Made by a program: the position numbers and the translations under genes. Shown piece by piece: positions 1 through 8,222 of a stretch of 64,000 nucleotides of DNA. Source of the DNA: Gemmata massiliana (lineage in GTDB: Bacteria; Planctomycetota; Planctomycetia; Gemmatales; Gemmataceae). Position 1 is the stretch's first letter. Every line of letters begins with the position of its first letter. The stretch spans positions 669,311 to 733,310 of the forward strand of contig HG799465.1 of NCBI GenBank assembly GCA_000531095.1, read 5' to 3'. Below the pieces are notes generated by a model. The model was not told where the DNA came from. It was given only the letters and a program-made list of their open reading frames with translations, and ran no database searches.

Positions 1-692
1 CTGACGCGCTTCGGCTTCCGCTTCTTCACGCCACCGTCCACGAACGCGGTACCGGTCGCGCCGACCAAAAGCAGCAGCGTCAGATAGAGCGGGAACTTCC
101 ACACGATCTTGAACGGGTTCTCGACTTTGCTCGCGTCCCCACCAAATTGCTTTGCCATCTCCTTTTCTTTCTCGGCCTCTTTCTTGATCTGCTGTTCGAT
201 GGGGAACCCGATCACGGCTTGAATGCCGACCACCCCGATTGCCCCGGCGCAACACCCGGCCACAACGAGCCGACGTGGGAGCCCCGGTCCCAGTACGATG
301 CCGAGCACTCCCCCGACGAGAATGAGGATCGGGAACAAAAACAGGATGACGCCCTTGCCGAGTTCGTCCGTCCCGTTGCCTTTGCCGGGAGGCGACCCCG
401 CCTTCAGCCCGGACTTCTCCACCTCGTCCATGAGCATTTTCAATTCGGGACTGGCGAAAGAATAACCGCCGGTCGCGATCTGAAGCCCACTCTGGGTAAT
501 AAGCGGGCGCGGACCCACCGAGGACACGGCTTTACCGGCACCTGCCTTCGCTCCGGGGATGGGGTCTGTGTCGAGATCGCCCAAGCCGTCCTTGGGCATG
601 ACGTATTGCACTTCGACCCACAGAAGAAAGAACAGGATCAGGCAAACAAACAATTGGATCGGTGAAAGGAGTCGAAGCGGGTTGAAATTCAT
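1..692 (-). CDS. Predicted four-helix membrane protein, 3' end outside window
   Basis: The reading frame opens at an ATG at 690-692 and runs leftwards off the window, giving at least 230 residues. It begins MNFNPLRLLSPIQLFV. Hydrophobic stretches lie at about residues 12-32, 113-137, 142-166 and 203-222, with a Gly/Ser/Lys-rich stretch before the second and a Lys/Glu-rich helix (about 175-190) between the third and fourth. This suggests an inner-membrane protein with two soluble segments. I do not recognise a family. There is no strong Shine-Dalgarno site, so the start is only probable. The plus-strand ORFs in this stretch are poorer and treated as shadows. Confidence 0.6.
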   Translation of the reverse strand, partial: MNFNPLRLLSPIQLFVCLILFFLLWVEVQYVMPKDGLGDLDTDPIPGAKAGAGKAVSSVGPRPLITQSGLQIATGGYSFASPELKMLMDEVEKSGLKAGSPPGKGNGTDELGKGVILFLFPILILVGGVLGIVLGPGLPRRLVVAGCCAGAIGVVGIQAVIGFPIEQQIKKEAEKEKEMAKQFGGDASKVENPFKIVWKFPLYLTLLLLVGATGTAFVDGGVKKRKPKRV

Positions 693-853
693 GGCAAGCC
701 TGCATGTCACTTCGATGCGAATTTTGAGGGTAGGAGCAACGTATCCCCGCGTGCGGCTCCCATCAATGACATTCGTGTCACTCGAACGGTCTGGGTAAAC
801 GTCACGGAAGCTTGTGAAAAAGTGTTCGAGTCGGTGCGACTTTGAGCACACGC

Positions 854-1933
854 TTACCCATCAATATCCCAAACAACAACGCGCCCGTTCTGCCCGCCGG
901 CTGCACAGGTGAGGCCGTCCGGTGCGAACGCGACCGAGTAGAGCGGCTTCTTGCTCCACTGAAACGATTGGCCCACACTCCCCGTGAGTGCATCGAGCGC
1001 GAGCGCCCGACCGTCCGCGAGCACCGCGCACAGCGTGCGCCCCGCGGGGTGGAACGCAAAATCATGGGCGTAGCCCAAAGTGTTCTTCGTTTGCCACGCC
1101 TTACCTTCTCCGAGCGGGCGCGCGAACAACCGCCCGTTGGCCAGCATCACCACCCACTTCGCGTCGGGACTAAATGCCACCCGCACCACGGACCGGTCGC
1201 GGAGTTTGCGCCCCTCCCACGGAAATGAGGCGAGCACGTTCTTCTGCTCCAAATCCGCGACGTGCAGTACCCCCTCGTTGCCACCGACCGCGAGTAGTCG
1301 ATCGTCCGCCGAAAGACTCGCCGTGGCCAATCGCTCACCCATAGGAAGCGTTAAGCTCTCCTGCCAACGGACATCGTAAATGCGTGCCTGATAGGGTTTA
1401 CCATTGAGAGGATTAATCTTCTCCTCCGTTCCCAACACATTGAACAGCGAAGCGATCGTGAACCTCACGACGTCTGGCACAAACCTACCGTGAACTACGA
1501 GGTTCCGAACGGCGATCAGTTCCGCACCATCGCGGGTGAACACCAACCCACCCGCCCCGTGCGGACAACTCAGTAGGCTCGGGTAAGATCGCGAGTCGGC
1601 TTCAGTTACAGCGAGTTCCTCAAAGAAAATGCTGGTGTCGTCGTACCCGAAGTGCTCAAACGCGATCAACTCGCGGTTTGGCGAGATTACTGGATCGGGA
1701 GTACGCTCACCCGATGACTCATAGAAGAGCCAGTCTGTGAACAATTCGCGCGCGGAGCCGGCCACACAGTCACAGACGTGCAGTTTATTGGTGAACCCGG
1801 TACGGCCGTCTTTAATCACCGTTTCCAGCCCGCACGACGCAACTAACTCAGCACCGTCCGCGCGAAATTCGAGCCGACGAACGACTTCAGCCGGTTTGCG
1901 TTTCGTCGGTAGACAAACTTGCAACTCGCGCAT
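854..1933 (-). CDS. WD40-repeat-like beta-propeller protein
   Basis: A 359-residue protein without a signal peptide. Several blades can be seen, each with the pattern F(S/H/A)PDG or SADD followed by LAVGG and a short strand. Examples are LSADDRLLAVGG, VAFSPDAKWVVM, AFHPAGRTLCAV and the last blade VAFAPDGLTCAAGG ending in VVVWDIDG. This is the WD40/YVTN propeller pattern, usually a protein-interaction scaffold in the cytoplasm. The N-terminal half is more divergent. It stands alone: its 5' side faces a long gap that holds a hairpin repeat about 210 bases upstream of the start. No enzymatic motif is visible, so the partner is unknown. Confidence 0.75.
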   Translation of the reverse strand: MRELQVCLPTKRKPAEVVRRLEFRADGAELVASCGLETVIKDGRTGFTNKLHVCDCVAGSARELFTDWLFYESSGERTPDPVISPNRELIAFEHFGYDDTSIFFEELAVTEADSRSYPSLLSCPHGAGGLVFTRDGAELIAVRNLVVHGRFVPDVVRFTIASLFNVLGTEEKINPLNGKPYQARIYDVRWQESLTLPMGERLATASLSADDRLLAVGGNEGVLHVADLEQKNVLASFPWEGRKLRDRSVVRVAFSPDAKWVVMLANGRLFARPLGEGKAWQTKNTLGYAHDFAFHPAGRTLCAVLADGRALALDALTGSVGQSFQWSKKPLYSVAFAPDGLTCAAGGQNGRVVVWDIDG

Positions 1934-2145
1934 CCGCGTTCTCCCTCAATCTCATTCAACGACGAGTTCGCACTCACCCCACCGGGCACATAAGTGTTGC
2001 GGAAGTACACGCAATAATTAAGCGATTACTCGCAGCGGGAGTGTTTGAGATGAAGGATACCGATAGGCCCGCGCACTGTTGAGCGCGGTTGTCATGGGTT
2101 GTAAAGTTGAGGGGAAATTTGCGCAACTTGCACGACAGAAAAAGA

Positions 2146-2230
2146 CCGCCCGGATCGGGGAAGCAAAGGCACGAGGCGGCCTCAACCCAATCCGGGCGGC
2201 GTCCCGAGGGCGAGCCGGGACAATTCGGCA
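2146..2230. repeat. Hairpin repeat, copy A
   Basis: The arms CCGCCCGGAT (2146-2155) and ATCCGGGCGG (2190-2199) pair perfectly around a 34-base loop. The loop and the following bases match copy B near 3.05-3.14 kb: GGCGGCCTCAACCC, then GTCCCGAG, then CCGGGACAA. The sequence between copies differs, but the pairing is kept. It lies 5' of the minus-strand WD40-like gene. Confidence 0.55.
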
Positions 2231-2473
2231 GGATCTCACAGTTAACGAACGACCGTGCGAATCCCGTGTCTTAGCGGGAGCGAAGCCCCTACAGTAGGCT
2301 AGACGTTATCCTAACGCAGACGCCTCGAAAGAACTAATGAGAATTCGCAGAGTGTTTCGCGACCACTGAAAATTGCGACTGCGGCGCGAATTGAGTTACA
2401 ACCGCGGCGAGAATCTTGGTGTTTATTAGGCTTTGCGCGTAAACCAGGTGTGAACAGAGTGTAATATTACATT

Positions 2474-2537
2474 AGATCGGCCGCGATTATCACACTGAAT
2501 GGGCGACAGTGTGATGATTTAGCGGCCGATCTTTTTT
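2474..2537 (+). terminator. Strong hairpin with T-run, no plus-strand gene upstream
   Basis: The outer arms AGATCGGCCGC (2474-2484) and GCGGCCGATCT (2522-2532) pair perfectly. Inner arms TCACACTG (2490-2497) and CAGTGTGA (2507-2514) extend the hairpin. Six T residues follow on the plus strand (2532-2537). This is a textbook intrinsic terminator for a plus-strand transcript, although the adjacent genes are on the minus strand. Confidence 0.6.
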
Positions 2538-2677
2538 GCGCGACCATTTCAATTACAGTGGCAATTTCGGGAACTGAGATTCCATTCCAAGAACGGTTTA
2601 CGTTCACGTCGCCAAGCCCAAACGAAGCTTCCAGCAGCTACACGTTCTGCAAAACCAACCTCACCTTTAGCGGTGTA

Positions 2678-2980
2678 TCAATACTGCTTTTGAATGGGCG
2701 GTTCCGACCGGAGGATCATGCCCCGTTCGTCCGCGGTCACGAAGTAGCTATTGGGAACCGTGGCCGATGCGTTTTCGCCGGTCCAGACGTTGACCCGGTA
2801 GTTGTCTCCCCACAGCGCACGGACCGATACCCTGAGCAACTGCTGCGGGCGCCCCAGAGCCGCGAGCACCCCGGCCCGAATCGTCTCTTCGCGCCAGTTG
2901 TCCCGCGATTCAACCGGGGACGGCACTTGAGCTTCTTCGATGGCTTGGGCCAAAGTCGCGGTCTGCGGCACTTGAGACAT
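2678..2980 (-). CDS. Small uncharacterised protein, 100 aa
   Basis: The frame begins MSQVPQTATLAQAIEE and ends in IQKQY. It has no signal peptide or membrane helix. It reads like a small alpha/beta domain: an N-terminal helix, a conserved-looking stretch ETIRAGVLAALGRP, then beta-rich LLRVSVRALWGDNYRVNVW and a final NSYFVTADERG. Codon use is like that of neighbouring genes, which supports a real gene. I do not recognise the family. The 5' leader carries copy B of a hairpin repeat, whose other copy also lies upstream of a minus-strand gene. Confidence 0.55.
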   Translation of the reverse strand: MSQVPQTATLAQAIEEAQVPSPVESRDNWREETIRAGVLAALGRPQQLLRVSVRALWGDNYRVNVWTGENASATVPNSYFVTADERGMILRSEPPIQKQY

Positions 2981-3050
2981 TGTGACCTCGATGTAAGCGA
3001 ACGTGTGCTCGGTACAAACAGTCGGTCGCGGCGAACAGGTGTATGAACCC

Positions 3051-3140
3051 GCCGGCTCGGGGGAGCGAGGGCGCGTGGGGCGGCCTCAACCCGACCCGGC
3101 TGGGGTTCCGAGTGGCGAACCGGAACAAATTCTCGGTGGT
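3051..3140. repeat. Hairpin repeat, copy B
   Basis: The arms GCCGGCTCGGG (3051-3061) and CCCGACCCGGC (3090-3100) pair with one mismatch. They are followed by GTTCCGAG and CCGGAACAAATTC, which match copy A at 2146-2230. Different bases in the arms keep the pairing, so the structure rather than the exact sequence seems conserved. Confidence 0.55.
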
Positions 3141-3290
3141 GTTCGGTGCGTCTTGGGCGGAGCGACGAGCGAGTTGGATCAGACAACTCAACCGTAGAAG
3201 ACGATTCGCGAGCTGGTTGAGATTTTACCTGATTTAGATGTTACGCAGTGCGGCATTTTGGGGCCTCGCATCGAGAACCAACTGCGCTAC

Positions 3291-3477
3291 ATGCGATGTG
3301 CCCCTGCGCCAGGATGCACGCCACGGGACCGCTCCACAGGCGCTCGCGACCTTGCGCAACGCCGTGATCTACCTACTCGCCACTGTTCCCGCTCGAACAC
3401 GCCCAGAAGCTCTCGAACAGCTTCAACTGCCCCCCGAACGCGCCCAGAAGCTTATCGGCATCTCCCAGCGCGAATAA
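3291..3477 (+). pseudogene. Transposase C-terminal relic, copy 1
   Basis: The last roughly 60 codons of a transposase-like frame remain: GTAPQALATLRNAVIYLL, then EALEQLQLPPERAQKLIGI and a stop. The same tail occurs at 21854-22012, and similarity continues a few bases past the stop (GGAAC, CCCTGC). The pattern of A-L-R-N-A followed by a hydrophobic run is typical of DDE transposase C-termini of the ISAs1/IS4 type. No catalytic domain is left upstream. I see no intact terminal repeat. It is an insertion-sequence remnant and unlikely to be translated into anything useful. Confidence 0.6.
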
Positions 3478-3591
3478 CGGAACAACCCTGCTCCCTATCT
3501 CTGCCGAGAAATCGTTGGGGTTGTGCGTTCGGAGCACCCACGGCATGATCCCGCCCGGTTCGCCCACATTTCTCCGACAAGGAGCGCGTGC

Positions 3592-6429
3592 ATGTCAGGT
3601 CGGACGGTCCCGCGATTCGTCCCGGTCGGGTTGCTCGCCGTAGCACTCGCCGCCCCCGCCGTGGCTCAAGAGGGAGGGTTCCAAGGCCCTCTCAACTCCG
3701 ATCCGATCCCAACACTGCACCCCGTTGCCCCGATGCCGCGGGCCAAAGATAGCCCTCGCCTCCGCGACTTTTACGGTTACGGGAGAAGGGGGAGTGACGA
3801 ACCGTGGGTGGAGGAATTACCGGCGAATACGCCGCCCCGGACCAAAGTCATCAATAGTCGCGACTTCCACGTCCAACCGAGCGGTGAATTTCAGGTACCG
3901 CTCAACAGCGACAACATGCTGCCGCCGCCCGCGAACAACACGCCCGGTTTCTACTGCGGCAGTGAGTTCACAATGGGGAGCAATCGCGCCATACGGGGAC
4001 ACGTTGCGCCGGCGCAACATGCGGTGCTCGTGATCGGTACGCGCGGGCTCGAACGCGCGGCTCTGCCCGCCGGTGTGCCGCAACTCGCGCAGTGCCAACA
4101 CGTACAAGCCAACACCGGCGTTTTCGTCATCCGGATCGGCGAAGCCGGCGGTTCCAGTCTGGTGACGCACGACGAACCGCAACTCCCGCCGTGCGAATCG
4201 ATCAACTGGACGTTCCCGATTCAGAACGTCGTGAAGGACAAGTACAACCACGAGGCGAAGCAGGCCGTCCTCACCCCGTTCGCGAGCGCGGCAACGAGCC
4301 CGCCCGCGAACACACTGAGCGGGACGTGGTACCGCGAACTACCCGGGATGGTGATCTCCGCGACCTTTACGAACGACGAACTGAAGCTGTGCATGGTTCA
4401 GGCCGCGGACGGGGACACCGCGACGTTCACGATCACCGCGCACTACACGCTGACGAAAGACGGGCTCGTGTACGGGGCCGTTACCGGCACCGATGCCGAT
4501 GTGAAGCGAAGCCCCACGAAAACGAACGCCGCGCAAGTCAACGCGGACTGGAGTGAAGTGTCGGCGCCACTGCAAGCGCTCGTGGACACGCCGTTCTCGT
4601 TCCGCACGAAGGCGACGTCGGCCGGCCTGATGGTGAGCGGTCTGAAGTGCGGTTCGCCGCTGAGCCGGGGCGAAGCGGATATGTTCGGCGGGATGTTCAA
4701 GTTCGCGAAGGACGGCCGCGTGCCGGCCCCGGTGCTACTGAACACGGGCGCGGGTAAGACGGACGTGTCCTTGGGGGCGGCTACAGGCCCAGTGGTAGGT
4801 CCGACGACGGGCAAAACTTGGAATGGCTACATATCCGATGAGCCCATCCCGGTTCCGCAAGCCGTAACGAATCCGCCGGATTGCCAGCGCGTCGGAATCG
4901 ACTTCAACTTCAACCCACCCGTGATGATTCCGCCGAAGCCGATTGGTGGCTCCTGCACGCTCCCAAGCCCGGTTATGCCCCCCGCGGCTGTGGGCACTCC
5001 GCCGCGGCCCGTGTGCGACACCGCCGTACCCGACACGATGAAGTCGCTGGTGTCGGAAGCGTTCGGCCAGATGCTGCGACAGAGCGGAGGTAGCTGCGTA
5101 GGCGAAGGGATGACGCTGCCCACACCGCGATACCTGGAGCACTACCCGCAATACTTCGCACCGGACCCGGCGTTCCCGCTCCCGCGCGAACTGGCGATGC
5201 AAGAAGAAGCAGAAAGCGCGGTGCGCCGAGCGGCCGCGACGACGGCGGCTCCCATGATTCCGGTCGCGTCCACAGAGCCGACCGCCAAACGGGGTGTCGT
5301 GGGGACGTGGTACCGCGACGTGGCGGGCAAGCAGTGCGTCGTGAAGGTGTCCCCGGACCACCTGACCCTCACCGTCCACGAGGCGGTCGAGGAGGACGGT
5401 AAGGTTTCGACCGCGAGCCTGATCTTCACCGCCGATTACCACATGGCCCGCGACGGCGTGACCGCGGTGGGCCTCATCACCAGCGTCGACGTCAGCTTCG
5501 AGGGCGACTTCCCGCAGGAAGACGCGAAACCGTTCTTCGAGATGCTCGGCGAGCTTCAAAAAGTCCTGGAAGACAAGCCGTTCGCTCTGACGTTCCGCCC
5601 CTACGGGGACGCGCTCGTCATCGGGAACGTGCGGATGCCGACGGTGTCGGACCGGATGGACGTGCAACCGGGCGGGTACATGGCCGGGCGCTACAAGAGC
5701 GCCGGCGACAAGCTGCCGAAACCGAAGCCGACCAAGATGACCGATCCGGCCCTCCGCCAGATGCCGGGCGCGCCGACTGCGGTACCGAGCCTGGCGATCC
5801 CGCCGGCTTCCGCGTACCCGCAACCGTACACGCAGCCCGGGGGCGTGTGCCCGCAGCCGTACAGCGTTCCGTTACCCGGAGGTACGTACCCACAACCGTA
5901 CAACACGCCACCCGCGTCGAACGGCGACCTGCTCCCGCCGCAGTCCCTCCCCGCTCCGCGAATCGTTCCGTCGAGCGGGTCGCAACCGGCCACACCGTCG
6001 GCACCCCAATCGAACCCGCCACTCATGAAGCAGCCGACCCCACCGGACCTGTCGTCTTTTGAGAAGAAGAAGCCGTCCGCGACCAAGATGGAACTGCCGC
6101 TGCCGCCCCCGCCAATCCCGTCATCTCGGGCCAACTTGACAGAAATGGTCGCACGTATGGCCAAAGAGATGGAAAGCCACAGGATTGCGTCGCGTGTTCG
6201 CATGCAACAATTGCGATACTCCTCGGGAGAGGGAGAAATATCCCCTCGGCGCCTCGAGGAATCAGAAGCCGCAAATGATCCGCAGGACATTCGTATTCAA
6301 CGATTGTTCTATCGATCAGATAACTACCCGGGTTTTTTCTTAATCGCCAACGAATGGCGCCGGTTTTGGTTTAATGACATCCCTTCCTCCTATTTCTCGC
6401 AGAAGCCCATTCATAGCGACATCGAATAA
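3592..6429 (+). CDS. Large secreted protein with two copies of a beta-rich domain
   Basis: The start is set at the ATG at 3592, preceded by AAGGAG and followed by a signal peptide (FVPVGLLAVALAAPAVAQ), rather than at the upstream in-frame ATG at 3523. The product is 945 residues. Two related domains both begin GTWYR, one near residue 245 and one near 570, each with about 150 residues and the pattern T-(A)-H/DY-T/H-x-(A/T)-(K/R)DG. A Pro-rich region near residue 745 carries three PQPY motifs. The last 80 residues include WRRFWFNDIPS, a tail motif I have seen in Gemmata-type proteins. Probably exported; function unknown. A perfect terminator hairpin follows. Confidence 0.75.
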   Translation: MSGRTVPRFVPVGLLAVALAAPAVAQEGGFQGPLNSDPIPTLHPVAPMPRAKDSPRLRDFYGYGRRGSDEPWVEELPANTPPRTKVINSRDFHVQPSGEFQVPLNSDNMLPPPANNTPGFYCGSEFTMGSNRAIRGHVAPAQHAVLVIGTRGLERAALPAGVPQLAQCQHVQANTGVFVIRIGEAGGSSLVTHDEPQLPPCESINWTFPIQNVVKDKYNHEAKQAVLTPFASAATSPPANTLSGTWYRELPGMVISATFTNDELKLCMVQAADGDTATFTITAHYTLTKDGLVYGAVTGTDADVKRSPTKTNAAQVNADWSEVSAPLQALVDTPFSFRTKATSAGLMVSGLKCGSPLSRGEADMFGGMFKFAKDGRVPAPVLLNTGAGKTDVSLGAATGPVVGPTTGKTWNGYISDEPIPVPQAVTNPPDCQRVGIDFNFNPPVMIPPKPIGGSCTLPSPVMPPAAVGTPPRPVCDTAVPDTMKSLVSEAFGQMLRQSGGSCVGEGMTLPTPRYLEHYPQYFAPDPAFPLPRELAMQEEAESAVRRAAATTAAPMIPVASTEPTAKRGVVGTWYRDVAGKQCVVKVSPDHLTLTVHEAVEEDGKVSTASLIFTADYHMARDGVTAVGLITSVDVSFEGDFPQEDAKPFFEMLGELQKVLEDKPFALTFRPYGDALVIGNVRMPTVSDRMDVQPGGYMAGRYKSAGDKLPKPKPTKMTDPALRQMPGAPTAVPSLAIPPASAYPQPYTQPGGVCPQPYSVPLPGGTYPQPYNTPPASNGDLLPPQSLPAPRIVPSSGSQPATPSAPQSNPPLMKQPTPPDLSSFEKKKPSATKMELPLPPPPIPSSRANLTEMVARMAKEMESHRIASRVRMQQLRYSSGEGEISPRRLEESEAANDPQDIRIQRLFYRSDNYPGFFLIANEWRRFWFNDIPSSYFSQKPIHSDIE

Positions 6430-6468
6430 CCATCAGGAATAGATCACTGCGAAGACGATAATGCACCG

Positions 6469-6515
6469 AAATGCCCCGGGCCGACGAAGCGCGACTTCGT
6501 CGGCCCGGGGCATTT
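6469..6515. terminator. Perfect 21-bp intrinsic terminator
   Basis: The arms at 6469-6489 and 6495-6515 are perfectly complementary over 21 bases, with a 5-base loop and T residues at the plus-strand 3' side. It ends the secreted-protein gene at 6429. The A residues at its left edge would also let it work on the opposite strand. Confidence 0.9.
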
Positions 6516-6618
6516 TTGGTAGGGCGTGAAGGTTACGTGAGGTCACGTCGAGCGCGTTGCCGTTTCTCCACATTGTGACGCATATTAACGTGACGCGAAC
6601 TCCTCCGGAGGAACGGGC

Positions 6619-6876
6619 ATGCTGCGCTGGTTCAAACGGCGACTCGCAAAGACCGATCCGCCGGTCGGCGCAGATGGTGCGCCCGTATCTCCACCGGAAC
6701 CAACGCAAGTCGAGATCCCGCACGACAAAATCGCGGCTCGCGCGGCCGAAATCTGGGACCGGAAGGGCCGACCGCACGACCAGGACGTACAGAACTGGAT
6801 GGAAGCCGAGGCGGAACTGCGATCCGAGTTCGCCACGAATTCCGCCCCCGAACCGCTGCCGCGAAAGCCGCGATGA
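6619..6876 (+). CDS. DUF2934 family protein
   Basis: An 85-residue protein with a good ribosome site (GGAGGA) ahead of the ATG. The middle matches the DUF2934 pattern: a helix with IAARAAEIWDRKG, then a histidine-aspartate turn and WMEAEAELR. This family is short, cytoplasmic and of unknown role. The N-terminus is basic (RWFKRRLAK) and could bind membrane or nucleic acid. Its stop overlaps the start of cbiQ by 4 bases (ATGA), so the two are translationally coupled. That makes it a possible accessory of the metal transporter, although the coupling could also be incidental. Confidence 0.8.
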   Translation: MLRWFKRRLAKTDPPVGADGAPVSPPEPTQVEIPHDKIAARAAEIWDRKGRPHDQDVQNWMEAEAELRSEFATNSAPEPLPRKPR

Positions 6877-7634
6877 CACTGGCGTTCCGTCACCGTCCGA
6901 TACCCGATTCCCCGCTCGCGCACTGGGACGCTCGCTGGAAACTCGCGGCCGCACTGCTGGCCGTCAGCGGATTCGCGGCCCTCGATCACCTGCTGCCGGC
7001 CGCCGTCGCGTTCGCGCTCGGCTTCTTCTTACTTGTGCTCGCACGCTTGCCCGGCGGGTGGGTGCGTTCGCGGCTGATCCTCTTCGCGTTCTCGGCGCTG
7101 CCGTTTCTGCTCGTGCTGCCGTTCACCCTGGACGGCCCCGGATGGGACATTGGTCCCGTTCACGTTTCCCTGCACGGTCTGGTCGCCGGGCTTGGGGTGC
7201 TCTGTCGCAGCCTCGCGATCGGGTGCTTCGCACTGCTCCTGATCGGCACCGCACCGCTCCACCATACGCTCGCGGCAGCACACAAACTGAAGGTGCCCGG
7301 CCTACTGGTGCAGCTCACGCTGCTCGCGTACCGTTACACCTTCCTGTTGGCCGAAGAAATGCGACGGCTCCGCGTCGCGATGCGCACACGCGGGTTCCAG
7401 ATGCGAGCCACGCGACACGGCTACCGCGCACTCGGCCACGCGACAGGCGCACTCCTCGTTCGCGGGTCGGAGCGCGCCGACCACGTCGCCGCGGCGATGC
7501 GCTGCCGCGGGTTCGATGGCACCTTTCACACACTTTCACGATTTCGTACTACGCCCACTGATATCATTTCCTTTGTGGCCCTCACCGCGGTGGTTACTGC
7601 TCTCGTGGCCTGGGATCGTTTGGTGCTGGATTGA
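6873..7634 (+). CDS. cbiQ: ECF/CbiQ-type transporter permease (cobalt/nickel or vitamin)
   Basis: A 253-residue integral membrane protein with about five hydrophobic helices (from residue 28 onwards and one at the C-terminus). The C-terminal half has the CbiQ hallmarks: LTLLAYRYTFLLAEEM, then two Arg-Gly coupling motifs, AMRTRGFQ and AMRCRGFDG, which dock onto the ATPase. In energy-coupling-factor transporters this T component links the ATPases to a substrate-binding S component. It is coupled to the DUF2934 gene and lies upstream of cbiO across a 580-base gap. No CbiM, CbiN or S protein is encoded nearby, so the substrate cannot be told. Confidence 0.88.
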   Translation: MTLAFRHRPIPDSPLAHWDARWKLAAALLAVSGFAALDHLLPAAVAFALGFFLLVLARLPGGWVRSRLILFAFSALPFLLVLPFTLDGPGWDIGPVHVSLHGLVAGLGVLCRSLAIGCFALLLIGTAPLHHTLAAAHKLKVPGLLVQLTLLAYRYTFLLAEEMRRLRVAMRTRGFQMRATRHGYRALGHATGALLVRGSERADHVAAAMRCRGFDGTFHTLSRFRTTPTDIISFVALTAVVTALVAWDRLVLD

Positions 7635-7652
7635 GGCGCCCCTCCGAATTGC

Positions 7653-7681
7653 TTGTAATCTTTTGTCCACTAGCGTATAAT
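7653..7681 (+). promoter_or_regulatory. Sigma70-like promoter in the cbiQ-cbiO gap
   Basis: TTGTAA (7653-7658) and TATAAT (7676-7681) are spaced by 17 bases. The stretch around them resembles a second promoter-like site at 53212-53241, including TTTTGT(C/T)CACT and GCGTATAAT. It could give cbiO its own transcript. Confidence 0.6.
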
Positions 7682-7712
7682 TTGGCGATTGGCTGGTGAA
7701 TCGGCCAGCTTT

Positions 7713-7742
7713 AGGCGAACGGCCGGTGTAAGCCGGCCGGTG
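7713..7742 (-). repeat. REP-like palindromic repeat, copy 1 (inverted)
   Basis: A 30-base unit containing GGCCGGTGTAAGCCGGCC. It is the reverse complement of the units at 7816 and 7978, with one difference. The sequence folds on itself through CCGGCCGG-type arms. Confidence 0.75.
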
Positions 7743-7815
7743 CGAGTAGCGAAGAGTTTTGGACAGGATTCACAGGATCAACCGGATTGAAAATCAGTAC
7801 GAGCCGAGAAGCTAT

Positions 7816-7845
7816 CACCGGTCGGCTTACACCGGCCGTTCGCCT
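7816..7845 (+). repeat. REP-like palindromic repeat, copy 2
   Basis: The unit starts CACCGGTCGGCTTACACCGG and ends CGTTCGCCT. The match to copy 3 extends upstream into GAAGC(T/C)ATCACC, so the repeated unit is about 37 bases. Confidence 0.75.
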
Positions 7846-7977
7846 GAGACACCGATGGGTAAACGAGCCGCGACCACAAGGGAGCGGTGCAGAGGCTCCC
7901 GAGTTGGGTGTGGTCGCAGAGAATCGGTGGTGCCTCCCGCTCCCTTGCGGTCTCGTTAAAGACGGCTCTGAAGCCAT

Positions 7978-8007
7978 CACCGGCCGGCTTACACCGGCCG
8001 TTTGCCC
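7978..8007 (+). repeat. REP-like palindromic repeat, copy 3
   Basis: The unit starts CACCGGCCGGCTTACACCGG and ends CGTTTGCCC. It has the same orientation as copy 2. Three copies within 300 bases mark the cbiQ-cbiO gap as a repeat cluster. Confidence 0.75.
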
Positions 8008-8082
8008 AGAACACTGAGAGTTACGCGGCGAGAAAATGGATGGAAGCGACGGAAAAACTGCTGTTTGGGCCGCGATTTTGGA

Positions 8083-8222
8083 GAAATGTTAGCAGTTGTT
8101 GGTAACTGAACCGGTACCCCCGAAAGACGCCCTAACGTCGATTGCCCAGAAATATCAGCGTTTCGTGCGTATCGCGTCCGAACTGTCGCTCTGGTAATCG
8201 GGGAATGTTAGCAAATGTTAGC
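8083..8222 (+). repeat. TGTTAGC element, copy 1
   Basis: A stretch of about 140 bases is bounded by ATGTTAGCAG (from 8088) and ATGTTAGCAAATGTTAGCC at its end. It contains AGAAATATCAGC and GCGTCCGAA. A similarly built stretch lies at 53306-53441. The cbiO start codon falls inside its last TGTTAGC unit. Confidence 0.45.

Larger units (their letters stand above)
1937..2677. other. Gap without a convincing gene; holds a hairpin repeat and an orphan terminator-like hairpin
   Basis: Short frames on both strands here lack family features and good start sites. Two ordered structures stand out: one copy of a hairpin repeat at 2146-2230, and a strong hairpin with a T-run on the plus strand at 2474-2537. 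Both are entered separately. The rest is relatively AT-rich and otherwise featureless to me. Confidence 0.5.

Noticed and set aside
147-665. A 172-codon plus-strand frame at the left edge
   Set aside because: The minus-strand frame in the same place has four membrane helices and better codon use.
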